From contig BRYA01000613.1 of NCBI GenBank assembly GCA_030267965.1, positions 1 through 44,541 on the forward strand: a stretch of DNA of 44,541 nucleotides. Reading direction: 5' to 3'. Below, one piece after another: positions 1 to 10,978 of the stretch. Under the pieces are notes generated by a model. It was not told where the DNA came from. It searched no databases and was given only the letters and a program-made list of their open reading frames with translations. The DNA is from Triparma columacea. Taxonomy: Eukaryota > Sar > Bolidophyceae > Parmales > Triparmaceae. A program made the position numbers and the translations under genes. Numbering within the stretch: position 1 is the stretch's first letter; each line of letters opens with the position of its first letter.

Positions 1-378
1 AATCATCGTTCCCATGGCTCCATCGTACATGGCAATCTTAGAAGTGAACAAAGACGTTATGTACTTCCTCACGCTGTCCCTCCCGCGGACAAAGTGAGGG
101 TACGAGGCGGGGTACAAAGAGGCATCCTGGGCCCAGTCAATCTTAAGATCAGACCAGCCCATGGGACCTCCAGATACACCCACGTCCTTCATGCTGCTCT
201 TGCTCCTGATCTCGGCTATTTTCTCGTGAGTGAGCTTCGTGTTGAGGTAAGGGTTGGGGGTATAGTTCTGGGCAGCCACCGAGGTGGGCCTGGGAGGCTC
301 AGTCGTGGGCTTAGGCTCAACGTCATCGTAGCTGAACTTCATGCGCGGCCGCTTGACAGGAGGCGGCTTCGGTGGCAT
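1..378 (-). CDS. metH: Cobalamin-dependent methionine synthase, N-terminal part (runs off the window)
   Basis: The reverse strand is open from an ATG at 378 to the first base of the window, 126 codons, with no stop. The last visible residues read IAMYDGAMGTMI, the opening of the homocysteine-binding methyltransferase barrel of B12-dependent methionine synthase (family form resembles LDGGMGTMIQ). In this family the enzyme transfers the methyl group of methyltetrahydrofolate to homocysteine through cobalamin. About 110 residues precede the barrel: a basic, proline-rich start (MPPKPPPVKRPRMKF) and a stretch with NPYLNTKLTHEKI and GPMGWSDLKIDWAQD. This is longer than the short leader of bacterial MetH and has no obvious signal peptide. 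The catalytic zinc cysteines, cobalamin and activation domains lie outside the window. It is divergently arranged with the auxilin-like gene across a 476-bp spacer. Confidence 0.85.
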   Translation of the reverse strand, partial: MPPKPPPVKRPRMKFSYDDVEPKPTTEPPRPTSVAAQNYTPNPYLNTKLTHEKIAEIRSKSSMKDVGVSGGPMGWSDLKIDWAQDASLYPASYPHFVRGRDSVRKYITSLFTSKIAMYDGAMGTMI

Positions 379-854
379 TGAAGACACTGCGTGATTTGCG
401 TTTGGGGGTGAGAAAAATAGGTGCATGTGAACAAGTCGGCTGAATGTTCCATCTGAAGAAAGACCCACAATGGAAATATACGTCAGTGGAGACTAGCGGA
501 CGGCAGTATATGGAATAGTTGGACCATAAAAAATGACAGAGAGGCGCTTAACTTACTTTTTGATGCCTAAAATGCAGTTCTGGCCAAGAATGATTTTGGC
601 TGATTTTCCAGCGATTTTGCAATTTTGAGTGACTAAAGAAATTTTGTTTTCCATCCCATTTTTGGGTTCACGAGATTTTCTCTCATTTCGCCAAATTTAT
701 TTACTCCCTATTCTTTTGAAGTTCGACTATACGTCTATTCAACTAACTTCACACTCCATTTTGGCTTATTCCACCAGCTTCCTTTTGCTAAATCTTGACT
801 AACGCGCCAATTTCAGATAAAAAGTACACGAAGAGACACCAACCAGAACAAAAC
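379..854. other. Divergent intergenic spacer
   Basis: This stretch lies between the start codons of the methionine synthase gene (leftward) and the auxilin-like gene (rightward), so it should hold both promoters and 5' leaders. It is clearly richer in A and T than the flanking coding DNA, with many short T runs around 590-720. I see no convincing ORF, RNA gene or repeat in it. A TTG-initiated extension of the rightward frame back to 795 is possible but not supported by an ATG. Confidence 0.6.
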
Positions 855-2335
855 ATGAAATCTCACCTCTTCGTCCTCTACTCTGTCCACCCGGAGGACA
901 AACCTTCCTCGTCGTTTAACTGCGCAGTATATCCTCCTAATACACCACCTACGTTGTCCAGTTTGATGGGGAAGCTGCCTAAATTCAATCGACCCCATTT
1001 CAGGGTTAGGGTGGAGTCTCCCAAAGGTCATGAGTACTACGGTGAGTGTTAAATCGAGTGCTGTCAACAGTTTAAATGAAATTTTTGTGTCGGTACAGTT
1101 TCCTGACTCGTGCTGGTGTGTCGTGCTCAACTCTTTTTTCTCCCAACAACCCCCCAACACTCCCCTAACCCTTCCTTCTGTATACCTCCGCCGTGGTGCC
1201 ACTCCCCACATCACAGACATCACCGACGAGTCTGACCTTCTTCCAGTGACTACTACGGAGGATATTGACATTCTGACATGTCCCCCGCCCCCCAACCCGA
1301 AATCTGTCAAGGGGATCGTGAGGGGTTTGAAAGGCCTAACCAAGCAGAACGACGGGGCACAAACGAAAAGGACGTATCGTGTCCTCATTCTGAAGGTATT
1401 GGAGCTGGGTAGGGTGGTCGGGGCGGATCCTCTTCACGATTATGGCACGCGTGACTGGGACTCTCATCCGCAGGATGTTCCTCCTCGGGCTCCTTCTCCT
1501 CAACCCTCTCCTCCCAGTCCCAAGAATATTCCCGCCAAGAATGCTCCGAATTCTCCCAACCGGGTCTCTCCTCGCCGTCCTCAACGAGCACAGAGCGCAA
1601 GATTTGCGGACTTTCATGCCCCCCCCCCTCCTCCTCCTCCCCCCCCCCCTCCTCCTGCATCTCGCGCTGAAGCCCTCCGTGCTTCCTATCTCTCAGCCCA
1701 GAGTGATCCCAACAGGTCGTGGGACGAGATCGACCAGCGTTGGATCCCCTCAAAGGCCCGCAGACAGTCCGCTCCCATCTTCGGTAGCGCCCCCCCTCCC
1801 GCCACCCTCCCGAAGGTGAAGACCAACAAGGAGATCGAGAAATCTCAGAGGGAGGCGGTCAACGAGCTTCGCAAGCGCACCTCAGCAGCAGAGGACGAGC
1901 AAACGCTGATGGACGCTGCGAGGGTAAAGCTGGACCCCAAGATAAAAAGTTGGTCGACGGAGCACAACAAGATAAAGGTGAGAGAAGAGGGGAAAACTCA
2001 AGCGCAGGAGAGGGTGCTGCAAAGTTCTTCAGCACCAGCAACGATGGCAACCGCTCGTCGCACACACCAATGCTAAAACATGACCCCCCCACCTCATGCC
2101 ACAGCACCTTCGAACCCTCCTCTCCACTCTCCACCTTATCCTGTGGAAGGGCGCCAAGTGGAAGCCCCTCTCTCTGGGAGAATTGCTAGACGACAGCAAG
2201 CTCAAGCGTTACTACTTCAAGGCGTCCCTGGTGGTCCACCCGGACAAGGTCAGGGAGCTCGGAGTGGAGGAGAAGTTCATCGCCGCTCGCGTCTTCGACG
2301 CGCTCACGATGGCCAAGGAGAAGGCCGGCGTTTAA
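855..2335 (+). CDS. Auxilin-like J-domain protein with DIX-like N-terminus (3 exons)
   Basis: Proposed exons are 855-1041, 1217-1977 and 2105-2335, joined in phases 1 and 0, giving 392 aa. Crossing the second junction yields a continuous auxilin/GAK-type J domain: WSTEHNKIK, then HLRTLLSTLHLILW, a YYFKASLVVHPDK helix containing the HPD triad, and a final EEKFIAARVFDALTMAKEK. Auxilins recruit Hsc70 to strip clathrin from coated vesicles, so a cytosolic uncoating cochaperone is the likely role. Residues about 1-85 (TLSSLMGKLPKF, HFRVRV, YYDITDESDLLP) resemble a DIX polymerisation domain; this is pattern matching only. Between them lies a disordered region with a 12- to 13-proline run encoded by a C/T-rich tract near 1620-1662. 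A 78-bp in-frame segment (1396-1473) has weak splice signals and could also be an intron. It converges with the myotubularin gene, with 58 bp between stop codons. Confidence 0.8.
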
Positions 2336-2393
2336 CTAAAAAGAAAACCCTTTTCTCATTGCAAGAAACACTCCCTCTAGCTTACGCCCTAAA

Positions 2394-5300
2394 TTAGCAA
2401 CCGGGGTAGTACCACACCTCGGGCGTTACTGTGGGAACAAGACTGGCATCAAATCTCTGCGAGGTGGGAGATTCCGTGGGTGTTAGTGCGATGTTTTAAA
2501 GGGAAAATACAGATTTTGCTCTCCCCTCCCTCCCTCACCTGAAACCACGGAGAGAAGAACCTAATGTTCTTGCAATTGCAACTGACCACCAGCTCCCCGC
2601 TCTCCCCGTGATCCCAACCCTTGTTCTCGAAGTGCTCCTCCACCCCGAATTCCGCCAACACGTCCCAGAGGCTAAGGCTCCTCTCACTCAACAACACCCG
2701 CTCCCTCACCGACTTGCAGTTGTAGAGGAACGTTCCACACCTCCCTGCGTACAGCTGGTCTAGTACGGCGACCAGCAATTTCTCGTTGAACTCAAACGCT
2801 CCCGGGAATTGCTGCATAATCTGCCAGACGACGTCACAGAAGAGTAGGAATATGGGGGCCCTCTCCTCGTCCTTTGGGGCCCCCTTGCTGACGCCCCTGC
2901 CGCACCTGTCGTCAAACTTGTGCCCGAAACACAGCCACTCTTTCTCCACAATGCTCCGGAATCCCTTGAACGTCCTATAGTAGGGGTTGACGAGCATTTG
3001 GGCGACACTAGTAATCTGACTGGTCCGATCCCAGCCATCGCTGCAGTGCACAAGAACGCTCATCCCCTCCTGGGAGATGATAGCCGCGCACCTCGCGCTG
3101 GCGGCCATGATGCTGTGGACATGCCCCAGCCAGCCAGTAGAGTCCAACTTGCCCCAGAAGTTGTTGCCCTGTCCCACAACTGAGCTGGGCCGACACAATT
3201 CCCAAACCCCCGCCTCGCTGTCCCTCACAGAGTGGATGTTGGCAATGTCCATGTGCAACATGACGGCACCGGAGTAGTTCCTTGTGTCCTCAGTACCCTT
3301 ACCCATGATCTTGTTCCCCGTGGCCGCCGTCTTTTTCCTCGCATCCATGATGTAAAATTTATTTTTCGCTTCCGTGAGGTTCATGATCCTGGCAAGGAGC
3401 TTCTCGTCCTCCTGGCACCTATTCTTTCCCAACCCGACCAGCGGCTGGCTGCTCCTGCTTATTGTGGCCTGAGTCCTCTCATGAATGTAAACCACCGCAG
3501 GGATCCTCCCCTTACTCCTGTAGCTGCAGACTTTCTTAAGCTCGTCGTTCGTCATCCCGCTCGGCACCATAATCTCGTCAGGGTAAGTTTCGGGAGTCAG
3601 CGGGGCCAGGTCAATGCTGCTCTTCACGCATCTCAACCCGCTGTTCGCTGCGAGAAGACCGATCCTCTCGTACTCCCCAAGGAGCGTGTACTTGCCGAAC
3701 TTTTCGTCCCCCTTGCCCTTCACGTCTAAACTCTTTTCGCAATGCAGGAGGTGGTAAGTCCCCCATCCGCCGGGCTTCTTGCTCGCCCCCCAGTCTCCCC
3801 CCCACTTCATATTCCCGCTGCTGTTGGGGTTACCAAGCCCTCCACCCTCGACGTTGAACGCTGCTTCCTGGATGACCCTCGTTAGCACCCCACAGAGCTC
3901 GTGAGTGTTTCCTAGCTGGAACGGCAGCACGAACTTCACAGCCCTGCCATCCTTCGTAACGATGCCCAGGGTTGGGACGTTCACCTTAACAATGCCGTAC
4001 TCGTGCTCTCCAAAACTTTCGACACGGAGGATCGCACTCACAGGAACTACGAAATCCCCGGGCGCGCTTTTTTTGGCTTCTTCTTCTTCCTCCTCCTCTA
4101 TCGTGTCAGCCTCGCCGCGGACACCCCCGCTGCTGCCTCTCCCCAAACTGGGGGCCCCCGCACTTGCGGAACTGCTGCTTGTCCTCGACACGGTCCGTTT
4201 TTCTCCGTCCCCGTTCCTAGTAGGACTCCTACTCTCCCTCCTCCTCCTATTATTTTGCACCTTGACACTCCTATCCACGCTCAGTCCGGAAGTCATGGCC
4301 CGATGAAACACAAGGCGAAAGTTGGTCACAAAGATAGCCCCAGAGACCATAGCTACCCCTGGAAGCCACGACGAGTTGACGGGACTCTCGTACTTGCTAC
4401 TCTTGGAAGTCATCGGATGCTGCAAGGGGCTGCAGTCGTCGATGAAGACCCCTATGCCAGCCATTCCCCCTGCGGCCTCATGCAGCCCGTAGGAGCTCGC
4501 CTTCATCTGAGCCTGTGCGACGTCAATCAACTGCTCCCCCGGCAACAGAGGCAGCTCGTACGCATCCGCCATGCAATGCGTAATCTTCTGCGGCTGGTCC
4601 TGGACGTTGGCGTGAACGAAGGTGACTTGGATCGGGCGCTGTAACTCCCTCATGACACTGACCAAGCCGTGAGCGTCAGTGCCTGCGTCAAGCCTCCACC
4701 CATTGACGGCAATGAGAACGTCCCCGACTTGTACACCCCTCGAAGCTTCCGCTTGGCCATTCTCTCCTTGGAAGGAGTTCACAATGAGCCCAATAGTCTC
4801 ATTGTGCCTCAGCAGCATTCCGAGGGGTCCATCAACGAAAGTGACGACGTCACAACCATTTTCGAGGACCGACATATCAACTCGGAGGTAAGATGCCAGT
4901 AAGAGGGTCTTAGTGGGGTCGAATGAGGTAACAGATGTGTTGGAACGCCGGGAGGACTGCGACACGAAGGGATCCTTGAGGACGCTGGCAGCAAAAAGAA
5001 GCTCGTGGGGGGATTCGAAAACGTCTGACAGCAGCTTGGGTGGCTCGAACGAAGATGTAGATGCATAGTGCGCAAGAATCAATACCGCAGTAACCTCAGC
5101 GAAGAAGGGAGGGATGAAGGACACGGAGGTAAGGACTTCCCCATCGTTTGTTTCCTCTCCCGACGGGTACTCCAAGGGTGGGTGGGCAACACCGCCACTC
5201 GCAGGAGACGCCAAAGGGTCACTCGCGTTGAAGAACACCGCGGAGTCCGAGCGCGTGGAATGCGACGACGAAAGCGAAACATTTCTCATTCTCCTGCACT

Positions 5301-6096
5301 CGATGCTCTTTTTCCGGCTGACCCTAAAGAAGTCGACCTGGACCCATAATTCGAAGAGGTCGTCCCACATGGGAAGTAGATACTTGAAAGGCGCTGTAGG
5401 GAGGAAGAGCTGGGAAGGGCTAATATGTTCTATGGTGAAGGAGGGGTCGCGAAGGATGACAGGGTTTGTCCTCCGGATTACGTTCGCCACCTCCTCTGTC
5501 AAATCAGAGGCGCTAATACCAGCTATGACTGGGTAAAGGTACCTAAAGATCCCGAAACTGTCGTGCTCCAGGTAAGCATGATCCGAGGCGCTCTTGGGCA
5601 CCCCACTCACCGCACCGGAGTCAAACTCCTCAGTTGACATGATGTAAAGAATGGCAAGGGCCAGATAGCGAGGGAATTGGGTACAGCAGTGGTTGGGATT
5701 TGTAGTCAGCGGCAGCCCATTCAGCTGGGCGTCGTGGTTGTAAACATCAATTATGGACATGGCCTTCTGGACATTCATGGCGGAATTGAAGAAGACGGGA
5801 TCCTCAGTCTCAAACATCGGAACACCATCCGCAGCACCCAAAGACTGACGGCGGGATGGACTGATACCATTATCCTTCTTCGACCCCCCCTCCGGGATCG
5901 CCGCAGGGGGTAAAACAGCTACCAGCTTCTTCATGGCTTCGTAGTCCTCCCTTGTCCGGGCCAGGTGCAAGCTCTGATTCGAACCAGGATTATCCAACGT
6001 TTCCACTTCCGAGCTCAAGGGGATAATTTTAAAGATCTGGCGGTAGCGAATGCTACGAAGAGGGTGAAGCCCATCTATCTGGTTGCGTCTGAACAT
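2394..6096 (-). CDS. Myotubularin-family phosphoinositide 3-phosphatase with PDZ-like domain
   Basis: Exons are 2539-6096 and 2394-2456 with an 82-bp intron, giving 1206 aa; the short last exon ends in WYYPGC and replaces a read-through tail. The phosphatase signature VLVHCSDGWDRT lies near residue 1015 and matches the Cys-x5-Arg loop of active myotubularins, which remove the 3-phosphate from PtdIns3P and PtdIns(3,5)P2 on endosomes. Upstream is a PH-GRAM-like region (about 515-760) beginning LLPGEQLID and interrupted by a Ser/Arg/Glu-rich insertion. A PDZ-like domain (about 415-500) contains GPLGMLL, the usual carboxylate-binding loop position, and VQVGDVLIAVNGWRL. Residues 1-400 include a hydrophobic, possibly helical region that I do not recognise. 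The start is uncertain: TTCAG within the first codons is itself a good 3' splice site, so an upstream exon could exist. It is divergent from the next gene across 196 bp. Confidence 0.88.
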
Positions 6097-6292
6097 GTCA
6101 GGGTGAGAAGGCAGTCAGTTGACCTCCTGGAATTTCCGCAAGGCTCGCAGTAGCAACGAAAGGGCTGAAATGTGCAAGTACGTGTCTGGGGACCGGAAAA
6201 TAACTCTTGAATTTCGGTTCAAAGAGTGGTCTAAGTAAGATCCAAGGGAAGGGAAGGCAACCAGTTGGGAGAAGCAGTTTCTTGCCCCTATC

Positions 6293-9200
6293 ATGCGCTC
6301 TCCAACCTCCTCACCGAGGACACTGGCTTCTTCTATAACATCCCATGGGCACGAACTTAGCCCTCGGATGGCGGGGAGGCACCCTAAACCTGCAGCAAAC
6401 CCAAAAAGCCAGGGCAGGCAGGACCCGCATGTTGTCTCTCCGAGACACCATCATAGGTCTAGCAATGCCAAGGTTCACATTCGAAAATCTAAGGGGAAAC
6501 ACAAACATAAAAAACGCCACGAAGACAAGGGCCAGGCGGAGGAGGAGGGCGAAAGGGAGGAGGAGGAAATGGCCCCTGTCACCCTGGACGAGTTGACAAA
6601 GCAGCTTGATGACTTGCACAGCTGGGCAGACAACACTATGAGGGTCGCGCTGGAACGGTTTAAAACGAAAGACTACGGCTACAGCATCAACAGTCTCACG
6701 CGCATCATCCAGAAACTGAAGCTGATTGTCGGACTGAGAAACAACCACATGGCCTTGCTGGAAAAGAGCCCTTTCACAATAAAGACGAACAACGAAGCAG
6801 TGGTGCCGCCCGAAGACTCCCCATTCCCGTTTGTTGATGATACGGCGAAGCTGAGTTACTGCTTTTACAAGAGGGCGCAGTGCAACTATCACTTGCAAAG
6901 ATTTCAGTTTGCTAGCGCCGATGTGACCGTGGCTTTGGGAGTTTACCCAAGCTCGCCGCTTCTTCCTCAGCTCTTCTTGCTCAAGGGGTTGGCCCTCAGC
7001 TCGCTTCACCAGTTTGTCGATGCTTCAAAAATGTTCCTCCAGGGTATTAAACATTCCCCTTATGACAAAGCTCTCAAGACCCATTTTCACAACTCCGTCA
7101 AAGCGATGAATCAGCAGTACCACGTCTTTAGCGCCCCAACTAATGGTAGCGGCGGGACAGCCGTTGGAAACCCCACAGCGCTTTTTGACTTGGGAGGCTC
7201 TGCATTCGGGGAAGCGCTCGAGGAGACTGTGGGAGAAAGAAGCAAAATTAAAAACCCGGAAAAGGGCTACAAGGATAGGCACGCGAATAGCCTCATAAAT
7301 CGGACGAGCGGCTTTGTGAGAATTCACGACTTGCTTGAGAAGGAGATCCACTTCTGGGCAACTTATGGGATCTACCTTGCAAAGAATGAAATTAAGACGG
7401 ACGCGTATTCAGTCATTAGCGAATTCAAGGAAGTGCTAAAGGAGATATTCTTGCACTTTGCAGAGGGTAAGGATCCAATCGAAGACGTGGGTGCTATTAG
7501 AGTCGACGAAACGTCCAAGAGAAAGTCGGTACACCAAAAGCTCTTGAAAAAGAAGAACACAAAAGTCTCTTTAGGTGCCAGTTCCAAAAACCTTGGAGAG
7601 GGGGGAGAGAAGAAGAAGGAGAGGAAGCACACCTTAAAGGGGGTTGCTAAACACATCATCAGCGACTTGGCAAAGCTTGGTTACGTGAAGAACAGAAACG
7701 GTGAAACCGTGAACGGGCTCAAGGTTTCAGAAAACTGCGAAAACGAAGAGCAGAAAGACGCAAATATAGCATCTATGGTCAAAGAGAGCAACGAGCATGT
7801 TGCGTTCTCACCAATATTTGTCAGGAGGAGTCTCACGGGGAGCCAGTTTATTGCGGCTTGCCTGGAAAGCGGGGTGATCACCACGGAGTATGGGATCGAC
7901 CACGCCCTGGATGCACTGAAGCACGTAGGGAGGAAAATTAAGGCACACGAAAACAAATTGAACAGCCACCACCACCACTCGCACCACCAGGCAGTTCAAG
8001 TAGAGGGGATTGGAGGTGAGGAGGGCGGAGGCTATTCAAGTGTCAAGGCAATGCTCAGAAATGTGGATACTGAGAGCGAAGAGGAAGAAGAGGAGAGTGA
8101 TAACAGCGAGAGCGAGAGCGACAGTTACAGTTCCTTCAACTCGGAGAGTCAAAGCGATTCCGAGCGCGAATATGACGCCGAGGACCTCGAGGAAGAAGTG
8201 GGGGTGGAAGACAAGCTCGGTGAAGGCTTCAAGTTTATTGGCTTGACAGCATTGTCCCAGGCCTACGTTTTGGCGAGCGAGTACACCCTTCTCTTTCCCC
8301 ACTTTGTAGAATGCATTATGAGAGTATCCCTGGCGAGGTATGGGCCAGTGGTGCCTAAGGAAATCCTTGAAAGCTGGAAGAAGGATCAAGAGGAATGGAA
8401 AAACATATCGAAGACAGAAGGCGAGGATGATGGCGCAGACGATGGGCTTGGAGGCATAGCAGGGAGGGGACTCAAGGGCAGGAGGCGCACAAGGGCCAGA
8501 ATAGCCGGGATGGATGGCCCTGGGGGGGGGCCACAGCCACCGGGAGGGAGGAACAGGGGCGGGGGCCTCGCGGATAGAAAGTGGAGTAATGTTTCGGCAG
8601 CAGGCTCTAGCAACAGCAACCAAAGGAGGCCAAGCCACATGAGCAACAACAGCAAGGGCATGGCAAATCCAAATCCCGCACTGAGATTTGGGAGCCAGCA
8701 GGCGCTTGGCTTCTTGAAACAAGGTAATGAAGTTTCGAAGTCGATTGCGCTGATGGCTGTGAGGCTAAGGTGAGAACTAGGAGTGAGCATGGAATTTTTG
8801 ATGGTCGCGATGTTACTTCTTCTCCCAAAGTGTTCTCACCGTCATCCCACCCTTCGCTTCGTTGGCTTTTACAGATTCGGTCTCGAGACCCATTTCCTAT
8901 CATTTGCAAGCAACCTCAGGGCCAAAACCGACAAGAAGAACAAGAAGGACAAGGAGGAGGAACTGCTGAACAAGAATATGATCCAGAAGCACGCCTCAAA
9001 GCTGCACAAGATCTTCACGCACTTTGCGAAGGAGAAGCAGACTGGCGAATTGATGGAGCTGTCCGAGTTTGTCTTCCTTATCATCACGCTCGAGCTCGCC
9101 GACCAGAAGCTGCTCGATACAGACGCGACTATGGCCATCATTGCAGCCTGCCACTACTCTGGAACGAGGGGCTCAGACTTCATCACCTTCGCCGACTTCT

Positions 9201-9340
9201 GTAGCGCCATCGTGCACATCGCTGACTACAAGACATACGACGGCGTGTGCGAACAGGAGAGGAGGATCGAAAACTTCTTCAAAAATCAGCTTTATCCGAG
9301 CGTCGGCAAGTTCACCTGTTTGCACACAGAGCTGTGGTGA
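6293..9340 (+). CDS. TPR-like protein with acidic and His-rich segments, unknown function (2 exons)
   Basis: Exons 6293-8769 and 8875-9340 join in phase 2 (AG|A restoring Arg before FGLETHFLSF), giving 980 aa. The N-terminus is basic and disordered, including a Lys/His cluster. Residues about 90-290 form helical repeats typical of TPRs: CFYKRAQCNYHLQRFQFASA, then FLLKGLALSSLHQFVDASKM. Later segments include a Lys-rich linker, a histidine patch (HHHHSHH) and a Ser/Glu-rich acidic tract around residues 590-650. The second exon contains a Lys/Glu-rich coiled-coil-like segment and two helix pairs resembling degenerate EF-hands (MELSEFVFLIITLE and FITFADFCSAIVHIAD) without clear calcium-binding loops. 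No catalytic motif is visible. I do not recognise a family; scaffold function is only a guess. It converges with the next gene at 60 bp. Confidence 0.75.
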
Positions 9341-9400
9341 AGGAGTGGTGATTTTTTCAATATCCATATATTATTTGTTGTAATTGCAAACTCGACTCAA

Positions 9401-10780
9401 TTATTTCCCCTGCAGCGCATCCATGAAACTACGTTCGCCCCCAACTCCAACCTCGGCTACCGGCTCTCCCCCCTCTCCCTCGACCTCCACGCCAATGAAT
9501 TGGAGGTACTCGCTGTGCATAGGCAGCGGGTCTGGAATGGGGATCCTCGTCTCCTTCGCCTTGGCAAGTGCCTTGACCGTCATCTCTTCCAGCCACCAAC
9601 CATTTTGCTGCTCCCAGACCCCCCCCAAGCCCTTCTGCCCCCCCCAAACCGTCTTTGCCTCCTGGTCCTTCCACATGTTGGAGGATTCCGCCAAGGCAAG
9701 GATGCGATCTTCGAACCCGTACATCATAGTTACGGCAAGTCCACCACGCAGGCAAGATGAAAGCTCCCTCACTAAGTCGATAGTCTCTCCTTCGTAACTC
9801 ATGACAACGTCATTGAAGGTGAGACGGTCGCCGCTGGTTTTCGTGTGGACCTCTCCAACGAGCCTGACGGCGGAAGTGAGAATGCCATATTCAAATAGCA
9901 TCCTCCTGACGTCTCGATAAAATCCCAAATCAATCATTTCCCAGTTCTCTCCCTCCCCCTCGACCCCGCAGCACCTCTTGACGCTATCTTCTATCCGCTC
10001 CTTGACAGACCCAGCCCACTTTCCGCAAGCAATACTCCTCCCCGCCACCTTTTTGATACCCATGGCATCAACACCAAGTTGCACCTCATTCTCAATAAGT
10101 TTATAATCGTAGCGACCACTAGACTTCTCAAACCCACAGTTGAGCAGCAAGTTTGTCTGCTCACTGCCTCCGAGGTTATTCTTTCTTAATATCGTCTCCG
10201 CTATGCTCCCGTCGTAATGTACAAAGACGAAATCTTCAAGCAGGGGAGACGCGGGGTACTGCTTCCTGAGACCTTGTATGTATTCACAATTCACGAAGGA
10301 GCTGAGGGAGGAGGAGGGGAGACAGACATAAATTGGGGCAGGGGAAGAAGAGAATTCCTCGGGTATGGCGATTGGGGAACCCTCGGACCACTCAAGAACG
10401 ACATCGCCTTTGCTAACATCCGCCAACTCTGAAAGAAGAAGCTCGCACGGCGACGGATTGTCAAAGCCAGAAGAGGGAATAATGAAACATGAGGGACAGT
10501 CACCAGTCCAGTCCACAGCAGAAGGCTTGTTGGCCAGAAAGTCCTCATAATCCCTCACAGCTTGACTATTGCTCCAAACATTCATCTGCAGACCAGAAGT
10601 GTCGGCAGGATAGGCAGCAGGAGAGCTCTCAACATGTTGAGTAGGTGGCGATGACAATCTTCCGCCTTGAAAATTAGAATTGCGCGACGAAAGGTACTTT
10701 AATGACCCCTCCAACTGACCCCACGAATGTACTGAGGCCAAAAGGGCCGCAAATAAGAAAAGAATGATCGTATGTATCAT
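9401..10780 (-). CDS. Exported, possibly plastid-targeted protein of unknown function
   Basis: This is a single-exon ORF of 459 aa. I start it at the ATG at 10780 rather than the TTG-initiated frame 27 bp upstream because the ATG places a clean signal peptide (MIHTIILFLFAALLASVHS) at the N-terminus. The next residue is Trp, followed by a Ser/Arg-rich stretch. In heterokont algae an aromatic residue directly after the signal-peptide cleavage site plus such a stretch is the known pattern for import into the complex plastid. The mature part has conserved-looking segments (DFVFVHYDGSIAETIL, ACGKWAGSVKERIEDSV, DRLTFNDVVMSYEGE) but no motif I can assign. A faint resemblance to ketopantoate/6-phosphogluconate-reductase-like C-terminal helices is too weak to name. 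It is divergent from the following gene across 198 bp. Confidence 0.75.
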   Translation of the reverse strand: MIHTIILFLFAALLASVHSWGQLEGSLKYLSSRNSNFQGGRLSSPPTQHVESSPAAYPADTSGLQMNVWSNSQAVRDYEDFLANKPSAVDWTGDCPSCFIIPSSGFDNPSPCELLLSELADVSKGDVVLEWSEGSPIAIPEEFSSSPAPIYVCLPSSSLSSFVNCEYIQGLRKQYPASPLLEDFVFVHYDGSIAETILRKNNLGGSEQTNLLLNCGFEKSSGRYDYKLIENEVQLGVDAMGIKKVAGRSIACGKWAGSVKERIEDSVKRCCGVEGEGENWEMIDLGFYRDVRRMLFEYGILTSAVRLVGEVHTKTSGDRLTFNDVVMSYEGETIDLVRELSSCLRGGLAVTMMYGFEDRILALAESSNMWKDQEAKTVWGGQKGLGGVWEQQNGWWLEEMTVKALAKAKETRIPIPDPLPMHSEYLQFIGVEVEGEGGEPVAEVGVGGERSFMDALQGK

Positions 10781-10978
10781 TGAATTATGGTTGAAATAAT
10801 AGATCAAAATCTACAAGCAATCACTTTTTCCCAAATAAAGAGGACGCCCGTCCCCCCCACTAAAGCGCCCCCACCTTCGCCTGATAAACATATAAGACCA
10901 TTCCTTACAGTTTCGAGCTTTGTGAAACCAGGTTGACCTTTAACCTGGCAAACCCCTCGCTCCAACAGCCCGCGTTGG

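Noticed and set aside
795..854. TTG-initiated N-terminal extension of the auxilin-like gene
   Set aside because: There is no ATG. The ATG at 855 gives a full DIX-like domain start, and non-ATG starts are not expected here.
1396..1473. Extra 78-bp intron in auxilin-like exon 2
   Set aside because: The donor GTATTGG is weak and the segment is open and in frame, so it was kept as coding; it remains possible.
6311..7009. Long reverse-strand ORF opposite the TPR-like gene, with similar ones at 12458-13330 and 8036-8722
   Set aside because: These are antisense shadows of well-supported coding exons with no recognisable motif.
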